NCBI GenBank assembly: GCA_947254045.1
Contig: CAMYBO010000081.1
Coordinates: forward strand, 1 to 6,281
Reading direction: 5' to 3'
DNA: 6,281 bases
Source of the DNA: an uncultured Granulicatella sp.
GTDB taxonomy: Bacteria > Bacillota > Bacilli > Lactobacillales > Aerococcaceae
Positions 1-6,281 of the stretch are shown piece by piece. The notes beneath the pieces were generated by a model. It was given only the letters and a program-made list of their open reading frames with translations, made no database searches and was not told the DNA's origin. The position numbers were made by a program, and so were the translations under genes. Every line of letters starts with the position of its first letter. The stretch's first letter is position 1.

Positions 1-26
1 TTGTATAAGTATACATGAATAACTTT

Positions 27-977
27 CTAAGAAAAATATTCAAATTCTCTCGCAAATCTCAACAGTTCTTTTACTGTTGAAGGTTCCATTTGCGCATGTC
101 CTGCTGCAGTAGAAAAGACTAATTCAGCATGTGGTAATTTTTGTTTTAAATCATACGCCCCACTTGGACGACAATCTACATCATATCTACCATGAACCAT
201 TTTAATTGGAATTTCTTTTAAGCTATCAGCATGATTAAGAATATAATGATCATCTTCTACAAAACAGTGATGATAGAAATAATGACATTCCATAATAGCA
301 ATCGCAAGCATATCTTCGTCTGATTCCTCACCAACAGTTTCCCTAGGTAATAAGGTCACAATGCTGCCTTCCCATCTAGCCCATTGACGAGCAGCTTCTA
401 AGCGAATTGATACATCATCACTTGTCAATCGTTTATAATAAGCAGTAACTAAATCATTTTGTTCTTCTACTGGAATATGATTTAAATAAGGTGCAAATTG
501 ATCTGGGAAGAAATCACTAGCTCCTTTTTGGTATAGCCAATCAGTATCTTCTTGTCTACCTAAGAAAATTCCTCGTAAAATCAATCCCATAACTCTCTCT
601 GGATATTGAATCGCATAATGAAGGGATAAAGTCGTCCCCCAACTACCACCGAAAACAACCCATTTTTCAATTTCTAACTTTTCACGGATTTTCTCCATAT
701 CCGAAACTAAATGTTGAGTTGTATTCTCCTCTAATGAAAGAAAAGGTAAACTTTTCCCACAACCACGTTGATCAAATTGAATCATACGGTAAACATCCGG
801 ATTAAACAATTGACGTGTTACCGGACTTGAACCTCCGCCTGGCCCACCATGAACAATAATAACCGGCTTTCCATTTGGATTTCCTGATTCCGTTACATAT
901 ATTTGATGTGTCGAAGAAACATCTAAGTAAAATTCATTATAAGACTCAATGGGTGGAAATAATGTATGATTTTCCAT
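27..977 (-). CDS. pip: Proline iminopeptidase (prolyl aminopeptidase, family S33)
   Basis: This alpha/beta-hydrolase cleaves N-terminal proline from peptides and would act in the cytosol in peptide turnover; there is no signal peptide or membrane segment. At 316 residues it matches the longer, Xanthomonas-type prolyl aminopeptidases. The oxyanion-hole motif is HGGPGGG (43-49). The nucleophile elbow is GGSWG (110-114), with S112 as nucleophile. The acid is D266 in GRYDVDCRP, and the base is H294 in AAGHA. FDQRGCGKS (68-76) is also typical of S33. A helical cap domain (about 140-230) contains the conserved ARQWARWEG segment. The ATG at 977 is preceded by a GAGAGGG site, 13 nt after the tpx stop. 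It is the last gene of the visible cluster. No terminator is seen in the 26 bases left. Enzyme family is sure; strict proline specificity is inferred. Confidence 0.94.
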   Translation of the reverse strand: MENHTLFPPIESYNEFYLDVSSTHQIYVTESGNPNGKPVIIVHGGPGGGSSPVTRQLFNPDVYRMIQFDQRGCGKSLPFLSLEENTTQHLVSDMEKIREKLEIEKWVVFGGSWGTTLSLHYAIQYPERVMGLILRGIFLGRQEDTDWLYQKGASDFFPDQFAPYLNHIPVEEQNDLVTAYYKRLTSDDVSIRLEAARQWARWEGSIVTLLPRETVGEESDEDMLAIAIMECHYFYHHCFVEDDHYILNHADSLKEIPIKMVHGRYDVDCRPSGAYDLKQKLPHAELVFSTAAGHAQMEPSTVKELLRFAREFEYFS

Positions 978-990
978 TTTTATCCCTCTC

Positions 991-1485
991 TTATAAATGA
1001 TTTAGAGCTACTCGAATAGCTTCATCATAATTTGGTTCATCGGTCATTTCTTGAACAATTTCTTGATACACAATTGTTCCATTTTGGTCTAATACAAAAA
1101 TTGAACGTTGGTCTACACTTAATTCAGGAACATAAATGCCATATGCTTCTCCAAATGTAAAATCAATATCGCATAACATTTCCATCGCAACATCATTTGC
1201 TGAACACCAATTTTTAAATTCATCTTTGTTATTTTTACTAATTGTCACAAGTTGAATACTTGTATGTTCTTTCATTTTTTTATGGAAAGCTTTTGTTTGA
1301 ATATCGCAAACTCGAGTATTAATATCTGGAACAATGCTCATTAATGTTACTCTTCCAGCAAATGATTCAGGTGTTTTAACTTCTCCATGAATACATTCTA
1401 ATGAAAAGTGAGGAGCTTTTTCTCCTACTGTTGGTAATTCTCCTTTTAATTCATATGGGTTATTGTGGCGTGTAATAAACATCAT
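991..1485 (-). CDS. tpx: Thiol peroxidase Tpx (2-Cys atypical peroxiredoxin)
   Basis: Tpx reduces hydrogen peroxide and alkyl hydroperoxides in the cytoplasm, drawing electrons from thioredoxin. The 164-residue length is normal for the family. The thioredoxin-like fold starts with VGEKAPHFSL. The peroxidatic cysteine is C60 in SIVPDINTRVC (TxxC motif), and the resolving cysteine is C94 in NWCSAND. Both correspond to the usual Tpx disulfide pair (C61/C95 in E. coli). C31 and C105 are additional cysteines. The conserved arginine segment is QRSIFVLDQNG. Translation begins at ATG 1485, which overlaps the stop of the upstream gene as ATGA. An AAAGGAGA ribosome binding site lies upstream; a second ATG directly after it (MM) could also serve. 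The gene ends 13 nt before the peptidase gene. I see no PerR-type operator. The call is firm. Confidence 0.95.
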   Translation of the reverse strand: MMFITRHNNPYELKGELPTVGEKAPHFSLECIHGEVKTPESFAGRVTLMSIVPDINTRVCDIQTKAFHKKMKEHTSIQLVTISKNNKDEFKNWCSANDVAMEMLCDIDFTFGEAYGIYVPELSVDQRSIFVLDQNGTIVYQEIVQEMTDEPNYDEAIRVALNHL

Positions 1486-2087
1486 GCATTCTCCTTTTTT
1501 ATCATATTTTTTACAATCATTTTTAATTCTGGTAATACTTCTTCTTCAAACCATGGATTTTTCTTTATCCATCTAATATTTAAAGGCGAAGGATGTACAA
1601 TTGGAAAGTATTTGGGTAAATATTCTCGAAAACTTCTTACAGTTTCCGTTAAATTTTCTTTTTTCGTGTCTTTTAAATAATAATTTTGTGCATATGAGCC
1701 AACTAATAAAATGCACTCAACTTGTTTTAATAACGGTAACACTAAAGAATGCCATTTTGAGGCAAATCCTTTTCTAGGTGGTTTATCTCCACTTTTTCCT
1801 TTTCCAGGGTAATAGAAGTCCATTGGAACGACTGCAAATAAACCTGAATCATAAAATAAAAATTCATCAACACCTAGCCATTCTCTTAAACGGTCTCCAC
1901 TTTTATCCCAGAAAAATTTACGGCTTTCTTGAGCTTTTAATCCAGGTGCTTGACCGATTATTAAAATCTTAGCTGTTTCAGGGATCCAAAATAATGGTTC
2001 AATTCCTTGCTTTGTATAGAATTGATTTTCTTCATCTTGCATAATTTGTTCTTTTAATTGTTCAAAAGACAATATACTCATCTCCAT
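1482..2087 (-). CDS. Uracil-DNA glycosylase superfamily protein
   Basis: This 201-residue cytosolic protein has the two landmark motifs of the uracil-DNA glycosylase fold. The first, GQAPG (45-49), sits after a hydrophobic strand (KILIIGQAPG). The second, HPSPLN (165-170), is in the position of the DNA-intercalating HPSPL loop. Between them lie SGDRLREWLG (63-72) and PMDFYYPGKGKSGD (88-101), typical of a COG1573-like group annotated as UDG-family protein. By family knowledge it would remove uracil or another damaged base. However, the first motif has Gln where several UDG families carry an acidic residue, so the catalytic residue is unclear; D61 and D65 nearby are candidates. The four Cys needed for an iron-sulfur cluster in family 4 UDGs are absent. 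Start choice is uncertain: ATG at 2087 or 2081 (MEMS), with only a weak AAAGTGA site overlapping the queA stop. It overlaps tpx by 4 bp. Confidence 0.85.
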   Translation of the reverse strand: MEMSILSFEQLKEQIMQDEENQFYTKQGIEPLFWIPETAKILIIGQAPGLKAQESRKFFWDKSGDRLREWLGVDEFLFYDSGLFAVVPMDFYYPGKGKSGDKPPRKGFASKWHSLVLPLLKQVECILLVGSYAQNYYLKDTKKENLTETVRSFREYLPKYFPIVHPSPLNIRWIKKNPWFEEEVLPELKMIVKNMIKKENA

Positions 2088-2102
2088 TTTTAACTGTTCA
2101 CT

Positions 2103-3140
2103 TTAACGATGAACAAACATAGCATCTCCAAAACTAAAGAAACGATAACGTTCACTAATCGCATGATGATAAGCTTCTAATGTAAAGTCACGCCCTAAAT
2201 AGGCACTTACTAACATCACTAATGTCGATTTTGGAAGATGGAAGTTCGTAATAAAAGCATCCACTACTTTAAATTCATATCCTGGGGAAATGAAAATATC
2301 TGTCCATCCACTACTTGGAACAATTTCTCCATCATGAGCAGAACCTACTGTTTCTAATGTACGAATCGAAGTGGTACCTACTGCAATCACTCGTTTTCCA
2401 TTTTTCTTTGTTTCTGCAATGACTTCTGCTGTTTCTTTTGAAATATGATAATATTCTGAATGCATTTTATGGTCTTCTAAATGATCAACAGAAACAGGTC
2501 TGAATGTTCCTAATCCAACATGTAACGTAATTGGAACAATTTTAATGCCTTTTTGTTGAATTTTTTCCATTAATTCTTTTGTAAAATGTAAACCGGCTGT
2601 TGGAGCAGCTGCAGATCCATTTTCCTTTGCATAAACAGTTTGATAACGTTCTTGGTCTTCTAATCGTTCTTTGATATATGGTGGTAATGGCATTTCACCT
2701 AGAGATTCTAAAATCTCTAAAAATACCCCATCATATTGAAACTCGATGATTCTTCCACCTTGTTCTAATTCTTCTGTTACAGTTGCCTTTAATCGTCCAT
2801 CTCCAAACGATACGACTGTTCCAACTTTCATTCTTTTAGCTGGTTTTACAAGAGTTTCCCAACAATCTCCATGCGTATTGTGCAATAGTAGCACTTCAAT
2901 ATGAGCGCCTGTTCCTTCCTTTTCGCCGTATAATCTCGCTGGCAATACTCGTGTATTATTGACGACTAATGTATCGCCTTCTTCTAAATAATCAATAATT
3001 TCAAAAAAATGTTTATCTTCTACACTATGTTCTGTTTTATTAACGACTAGTAATCTTGAAGAAGTACGATCTTTCAAAGGTGTTTGAGCAATCAGTTCTT
3101 CTGGTAAATCAAAATCAAAATCTTGAGTTGTATAATTCAT
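2103..3140 (-). CDS. queA: S-adenosylmethionine:tRNA ribosyltransferase-isomerase QueA
   Basis: QueA transfers and isomerises the ribosyl group of S-adenosylmethionine onto preQ1 at position 34 of tRNAs with GUN anticodons. The product is epoxyqueuosine, the penultimate step of queuosine synthesis. At 345 residues it is full length. Family motifs are easy to see: DFDFDLPEELIAQTPL near the N-terminus, VVNNTRVLPARLYG (about 59-72), AAPTAGLHFT, LHVGLGTFRPV, and near the C-terminus TNFHLPKSTLVMLVSA and YRFFSFGDAM. The start ATG at 3140 fits the family N-terminus, although the ribosome binding site (GATGGAAT) is weak. It lies 20 nt after ruvB. The ruvAB-queA order is widespread in bacteria, although no direct functional tie to recombination is known to me. 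No other queuosine gene is in the window. Confidence 0.97.
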   Translation of the reverse strand: MNYTTQDFDFDLPEELIAQTPLKDRTSSRLLVVNKTEHSVEDKHFFEIIDYLEEGDTLVVNNTRVLPARLYGEKEGTGAHIEVLLLHNTHGDCWETLVKPAKRMKVGTVVSFGDGRLKATVTEELEQGGRIIEFQYDGVFLEILESLGEMPLPPYIKERLEDQERYQTVYAKENGSAAAPTAGLHFTKELMEKIQQKGIKIVPITLHVGLGTFRPVSVDHLEDHKMHSEYYHISKETAEVIAETKKNGKRVIAVGTTSIRTLETVGSAHDGEIVPSSGWTDIFISPGYEFKVVDAFITNFHLPKSTLVMLVSAYLGRDFTLEAYHHAISERYRFFSFGDAMFVHR

Positions 3141-3160
3141 TCTTATTCCATCTTTCTATT

Positions 3161-4159
3161 CTAATATCTTCTGTTTAAATGAACATAAGCCTCTGGCGTT
3201 ACCATTCTTCCTCTTGAAGTTCGCTTAATAAATCCAATTTGTAATAAATACGGTTCATACATATCTTCGATTGTTTCAGCATCTTCAGAAATATTGGCAG
3301 CAATTGCTCCTAATCCGACTGGCCCACCATCATATAAATCAATCATCGCATTTAGCAATTTACGGTCAATTGCATCTAATCCCTTTTCATCTACTTGAAG
3401 GACTTTTAAAGCTTTTTGTGTAATTTCTTTTGAAATACCACCTTCTTCATAGACTTGAGAAAAATCACGGACACGTTTTAATAAACGATTGGCGATACGT
3501 GGTGTTCCTCTTGAACGAAGCGCAACCTCTCTAGCCGCCTCTTCATGAATTTCACTTTCAAATACGCTAGCAGTTCTCTTAACAATTTCGGTTAAAGATT
3601 CCTCATCGTAATATTCCATATGAGACACAATTCCAAACCGATCCCTTAACGGAGCAGATAAAGCACCCGCACGAGTTGTCGCACCTACTAAAGTGAAAGG
3701 TGGTAATGGAAAATGAACAGGATGTGCTGTTGGCCCTTGTCCCACTACAATATCAACAAAGAAGTCTTCCATTGCAGAATAGAGCATTTCTTCTACTACA
3801 CGAGGTAAGCGATGAATTTCATCGATAAACAAAACGTCTCCAGCATTTAAATCATTTAATAATGCGACTAAATCTCCAGGGCGTTCAATGGCTGGTCCAC
3901 TCGTTGTTTTTATTCCTACTTCTAATTCGTTCGCAATGACCATCGCTAAAGTTGTCTTCCCTAATCCAGGGGGGCCATATAATAAGACATGATCCAAAGC
4001 TTCTTGCCTACTACGTGCTGCTTGAATATAAATGGATAGCTCTTCTTTTACTTTTTGTTGACCAATATATTGTTGTAAATTTTGCGGTCGTAATGATAAT
4101 TCCGTTGAAACTTCTTGTTCGTCTAACGGACTACCATCTACAAATCGATGTTCTTCCAC
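3161..4159 (-). CDS. ruvB: Holliday junction branch migration ATPase RuvB
   Basis: RuvB is the hexameric AAA+ motor that pulls DNA through the RuvA-bound Holliday junction. At 332 residues it is full length. The N-terminal signature SLRPQNLQQYIGQ (22-34) is followed by Walker A GPPGLGKTT (62-70) and Walker B LFIDEIH (110-116). Sensor I lies in GATTRAG (159-165), and the arginine finger is R174 in LRDRFG. Sensor II lies in RGTPRIANRLLKRVRDF (from about 217). A C-terminal winged-helix DNA-binding domain (about 257-332) contains DGGPVGLGAIA and TSRGRMVTP. The start is GTG (4159-4157), preceded by an AAAGGAAG ribosome binding site about 7 nt upstream; no better in-frame ATG exists. It lies 14 nt after ruvA and 20 nt before queA. 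All catalytic residues are present. Confidence 0.98.
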   Translation of the reverse strand: MEEHRFVDGSPLDEQEVSTELSLRPQNLQQYIGQQKVKEELSIYIQAARSRQEALDHVLLYGPPGLGKTTLAMVIANELEVGIKTTSGPAIERPGDLVALLNDLNAGDVLFIDEIHRLPRVVEEMLYSAMEDFFVDIVVGQGPTAHPVHFPLPPFTLVGATTRAGALSAPLRDRFGIVSHMEYYDEESLTEIVKRTASVFESEIHEEAAREVALRSRGTPRIANRLLKRVRDFSQVYEEGGISKEITQKALKVLQVDEKGLDAIDRKLLNAMIDLYDGGPVGLGAIAANISEDAETIEDMYEPYLLQIGFIKRTSRGRMVTPEAYVHLNRRY

Positions 4160-4173
4160 ACAATTCTTCCTTT

Positions 4174-4770
4174 CTATTTCATCAATAATTTAAAGGCAAT
4201 GGATAATGCTTCTTGAGTTGTTTGAGGAGCAGCTTTTTCTAACTCTTTCCAAACTTTTGTAATTTCTTTTGAAGAATATCCTAATCCTAATAAAGCTTCC
4301 CTTGCTTCTTCTAGATGTTTGAATCCAGTTGTCGTCTCTACTTCTGGAGCAGCTACTTCTTCCACTACAATATTCGTGAATTTTCCTTTTAAATCTAATA
4401 CAATTTGTTGAGCAGTCTTCTTACCTACACCAGGGAATTTTGTTAAATACGTAATATTGCTTGATTCTACTGCTTGAATAAAGCCATTCACATCATCATT
4501 TGCTAAAATAGATACGGCACTTTTTGGTCCGATTCCAGAAACACTAATTAATTTTTGGAATAATTCTTTTTCCTCATCACTTAGAAAACCATATAATGTA
4601 ATCGAATCTTCTCGAACAATTTGCTGAAGTTCTACTCGTATCACTTCATTCAACTTTGATTGGATACGATAAGGATTGGCAAACATAATTTGATATCCAA
4701 TTCCATGGTTTTCTACAACAATATACGTTGGCTGAATAGCCACTAATTCTCCTTTAAGATATTCGTACAT
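4174..4770 (-). CDS. ruvA: Holliday junction branch migration complex subunit RuvA
   Basis: RuvA binds four-way DNA junctions as a tetramer and recruits the RuvB motor for branch migration during recombinational repair. The 198-residue length is normal. Domain I (about 1-65) is an OB-fold with the family start MYEYLKGELV and the segment VREDSITLYGF. Domain II carries two helix-hairpin-helix motifs, SGIGPKSA (about 78-85) and PGVGKKTA (about 113-120), which contact DNA backbones. An acidic, flexible linker (about 135-150) leads to domain III (about 155-198), the RuvB-binding three-helix part, with EALLGLGYSSKEI. It is the first gene of the lower operon and has a strong GGAGG site. It stops 14 nt before ruvB, as expected for subunits of one complex. 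No missing motif is seen. Confidence 0.97.
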   Translation of the reverse strand: MYEYLKGELVAIQPTYIVVENHGIGYQIMFANPYRIQSKLNEVIRVELQQIVREDSITLYGFLSDEEKELFQKLISVSGIGPKSAVSILANDDVNGFIQAVESSNITYLTKFPGVGKKTAQQIVLDLKGKFTNIVVEEVAAPEVETTTGFKHLEEAREALLGLGYSSKEITKVWKELEKAAPQTTQEALSIAFKLLMK

Positions 4771-4775
4771 CTCAT

Positions 4776-4782
4776 ACCTCCG
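4776..4782 (-). promoter_or_regulatory. Shine-Dalgarno site of ruvA
   Basis: The minus strand reads CGGAGGT here, with six bases between GGAGG and the ATG at 4770. It is the strongest ribosome binding site in the window and fixes the ruvA start. An overlapping ATG at 4775 is in another frame and is too close to the site to be used. Confidence 0.85.
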
Positions 4783-4800
4783 TTTTATTTTATCCTATTA

Positions 4801-4830
4801 AGTGTATCACGAAAACGGCTTAAATTCTAA
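4801..4830 (-). promoter_or_regulatory. Candidate sigma-A promoter of the ruvA operon
   Basis: On the minus strand there is an extended -10 element, TG-A-TACACT (TG at 4809-4808, hexamer 4806-4801). A weak -35 element TTAGAA (4830-4825) lies 18 bp upstream. A transcript would begin near 4794 and leave a leader of about 24 nt before the ruvA ATG, enough for the GGAGG site. It lies between the recO terminator and ruvA, where a promoter is expected. The hexamers match the consensus only partly (4/6 and 3/6), so the exact position is tentative. I see no LexA (CGAAC-N4-GTTCG type) operator over it. Confidence 0.4.
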
Positions 4831-4862
4831 TAATCTACTGAGAAAATAGCATTAAATGTATG

Positions 4863-4894
4863 AAAAAAAGACGATAGATTTAAATTCTATCGTC
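4863..4894 (-). terminator. Rho-independent terminator after recO
   Basis: A perfect 9-bp inverted repeat pairs GACGATAGA (4870-4878) with TCTATCGTC (4886-4894) around a 7-nt loop. Read on the minus strand, the hairpin is followed at once by seven T residues (4869 to 4863). It sits just downstream of the recO stop codon and upstream of the ruvA promoter region, so it should separate the era-recO unit from the ruvAB operon. The plus-strand side is only loosely T-rich (CGTTTTATTTATT) and no plus-strand gene needs it. Confidence 0.9.
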
Positions 4895-4917
4895 CGTTTT
4901 ATTTATTAATAATTTCA

Positions 4918-5709
4918 TTATTCTTTTGTTTTATTTCGACGTATCTGTAATTGAGACTGCCAATCTTGCATTTGATCAATAAACTTTTTACCTTTTAATC
5001 GAATTCCTACAAATTCCTCCATTAATGAGTCACAAAGCCTTTTTAAATCAGCTTTTGTTTCAGCAGATAGACTCAATGATTGAATTTGTAAAGGTGATTT
5101 CATTGCAACAAGAAGTCTCGCAATATGTACTGCTTTCGGACTTACTTGTAATCTCTTCTCATCTTTATCATAGTGTCTTGAACACAGCATTCCTTGATGC
5201 TTCAAAGAAATATCAAATGGTCCAACTGACTCATCACAAAAACAACAATTTTGCCATTGAAATCCAACACCAAAATACTTTAACATTTTCAATTCAAAAT
5301 AATGCATTAAAACAAATGGATCTAAATCATTTTCCACCGCACGAATGCAATTTTCTAATAAATCATACAGCTCTGTATTGACGATTCGGTCTTCCATCAC
5401 TGCATCCACCAATTGCATCATATACGTCATGACCGCTTGTACTTCAATTTGTTCATAAACACGTCGATGATTTTTAACTTCAAAACATTCCCTAATAAAG
5501 CTAAATCCATTTTGATGAATGGTTCCAATAAAAACAGCTCTTGTAAAGGGTAAGGTTGCTGCAGATAAAGGATGACTTGAGCGTTGTAAGTTTCTTACAA
5601 AAAACATTTGCTTCCCAAATTCTCGAGAGAAAATCTTTATAATCATGTCATGTTCTTTATATTCTTGTCGAAATAGAACAATGCCGGTAAACTTTTGAAA
5701 GTATTCCAT
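4918..5709 (-). CDS. recO: DNA repair protein RecO
   Basis: RecO is a recombination mediator. With RecR (and RecF) it loads RecA onto SSB-coated single-stranded DNA and anneals complementary strands. The 263-residue length fits the family. The N-terminal OB-fold (about residues 1-80) starts with the typical FTGIVLFRQEYKEHDMIIKI pattern, followed by a helical domain. A zinc-finger-like pair lies at C155-x2-C158 and C176-x2-H179, so the fourth probable ligand is His rather than Cys. The ATG start is supported by an AAGGTGA Shine-Dalgarno sequence overlapping the era stop codon. The gap to era is 9 nt, which suggests coupled translation; era-recO adjacency is common in Firmicutes. A strong intrinsic terminator follows about 24 nt after the stop. 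The family call is firm; zinc binding is inferred from the motif. Confidence 0.96.
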   Translation of the reverse strand: MEYFQKFTGIVLFRQEYKEHDMIIKIFSREFGKQMFFVRNLQRSSHPLSAATLPFTRAVFIGTIHQNGFSFIRECFEVKNHRRVYEQIEVQAVMTYMMQLVDAVMEDRIVNTELYDLLENCIRAVENDLDPFVLMHYFELKMLKYFGVGFQWQNCCFCDESVGPFDISLKHQGMLCSRHYDKDEKRLQVSPKAVHIARLLVAMKSPLQIQSLSLSAETKADLKRLCDSLMEEFVGIRLKGKKFIDQMQDWQSQLQIRRNKTKE

Positions 5710-5718
5710 AAAGTCACC

Positions 5719-6281
5719 TTAATCTTTATAATCTGTTGTTCGATATCCAAAGTCTTGTAAATGACTTTTCTTCTTACGCCAATCTTTTTCTACTTTAACC
5801 CATAATTCTAAATAAACTTTATTTCCGAGTAATTGTTCGATATCTTTTCTCGCTCTCACACCAATTTCTTTTAGCAATTTACCACCTTTACCGATGATGA
5901 TTCCTTTTTGGGTTGGACGTTCCACAATAATATTGGCATAAACATGTACTTTATCATACTCATCTTTTTGCATTTTATCTACAGTAACGGCTACTGAGTG
6001 AGGAATTTCTTCTTTTGTTAAATGTAAGATTTTCTCACGAATTAACTCAGATACAACGAAGTATTCAGGATGATCTGTAATTTGATCACTTGGATAATAT
6101 TGAGGACCTTCTGGTAAATGATTTGTTAAAGTTGTCATCAATTCTTGAACATTATTTCCTTGTAAAACTGAAATTGGAATAATTCCAGCAAATGGAATCG
6201 TTTCTTGATACGATTCAACTCGGTCTAATAATTCATCTGGAGAAATTAAATCAATTTTATTTAACACTAAAAATACAGGCT
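5719..6281 (-). CDS. era: GTPase Era, C-terminal part (5' end outside the window)
   Basis: Era is a small GTPase that binds the 3' end of 16S rRNA and helps mature the 30S ribosomal subunit in the cytoplasm. The reading frame is open to the window edge. About 187 codons are visible out of the roughly 300 usual for the family, so the G1-G3 motifs are missing. The visible part opens with PVFLVLNKID, which contains the G4 motif NKID (guanine recognition), and continues to a G5-like ISVLQGNN. It ends in a type II KH RNA-binding domain with GIIIGKGGKLLKEIG (GxxG loop) and the typical LELWVKVEKDWR and LQDFGYR tail. A GTG codon at 6267 lies inside LVLNKID and is a valine codon, not the start. The stop codon TAA (5719-5721) directly precedes the recO ribosome binding site. 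Identity is certain from the KH domain; only the N-terminus is unseen. Confidence 0.97.
   Translation of the reverse strand, partial: PVFLVLNKIDLISPDELLDRVESYQETIPFAGIIPISVLQGNNVQELMTTLTNHLPEGPQYYPSDQITDHPEYFVVSELIREKILHLTKEEIPHSVAVTVDKMQKDEYDKVHVYANIIVERPTQKGIIIGKGGKLLKEIGVRARKDIEQLLGNKVYLELWVKVEKDWRKKKSHLQDFGYRTTDYKD

Noticed and set aside
2..15. Near-palindrome TGTATA-AG-TATACA just after the peptidase stop codon, considered as a terminator.
   Set aside because: The arms are AT-rich, the 2-nt loop is too small for a stable hairpin, and the window ends before any T-tract could be seen.
1501..1506. TATGAT on the minus strand just before tpx, considered as a -10 element for a separate tpx promoter.
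   Set aside because: No acceptable -35 hexamer lies 16-18 bp upstream, and a start from it would fall at the ribosome binding site.
4787..4792. TAAAAT on the minus strand before ruvA, a 5/6 match to a -10 element.
   Set aside because: Transcription from it would start inside the GGAGG site, and the region 17 bp upstream does not resemble a -35 element.
4820..4889. The 10-mer TTAAATTCTA occurs twice, 60 bp apart (4820-4829 and 4880-4889), once over the candidate -35 region and once in the terminator.
   Set aside because: Short AT-rich matches are expected by chance here, and the match does not extend on either side.
5025..5381. A 118-codon plus-strand open frame inside recO.
   Set aside because: It lies wholly antisense to a well-supported recO, has no recognisable motif and no clear ribosome binding site. 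The shorter plus-strand frames at 1465-1680, 1778-1972 and 3952-4188 are likewise shadows of genes on the other strand.

Overview
The window is an ordinary stretch of chromosome from a low-GC Gram-positive bacterium. AT-rich codons, strong GGAGG-type ribosome binding sites and the era-recO and ruvA-ruvB-queA orders all point to the Firmicutes. The protein sequences look most like Lactobacillales; a Carnobacteriaceae- or Enterococcaceae-like host is a guess from general appearance, not a demonstrated assignment. Every real gene lies on the minus strand, so transcription runs from the high coordinates to the low ones.

Region 1 (6281 to about 4863) is the end of one transcription unit. It holds the C-terminal part of era, cut by the window edge, and a complete recO whose ribosome binding site abuts the era stop codon. 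A clear intrinsic terminator (4863-4894) closes the unit. Region 2 (4771-4862) is the only real intergenic control region. It carries a plausible extended -10 promoter and a strong Shine-Dalgarno site for the next unit.

Region 3 (4770 to 27) is a tight six-gene cluster: ruvA, ruvB, queA, a uracil-DNA glycosylase-superfamily gene, tpx and a proline iminopeptidase gene. Gaps are 13 to 20 nt, with one 4-bp ATGA overlap, so it reads as a single operon. No terminator is visible after the last gene, because only 26 bases remain before the window edge.

Functionally the window is dominated by genome maintenance: RecO (recombination mediator), RuvAB (Holliday junction branch migration) and a probable base-excision or UDG-fold protein. 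It also carries RNA-related housekeeping (Era in ribosome assembly, QueA in queuosine synthesis), a thiol peroxidase and a cytosolic aminopeptidase. I found no mobile element, CRISPR array, tRNA or rRNA gene, phage gene or defence system, and no convincing undescribed system. The most worthwhile leads are the UDG-superfamily protein with its non-acidic first motif and the gene content of the ruvAB-headed operon.
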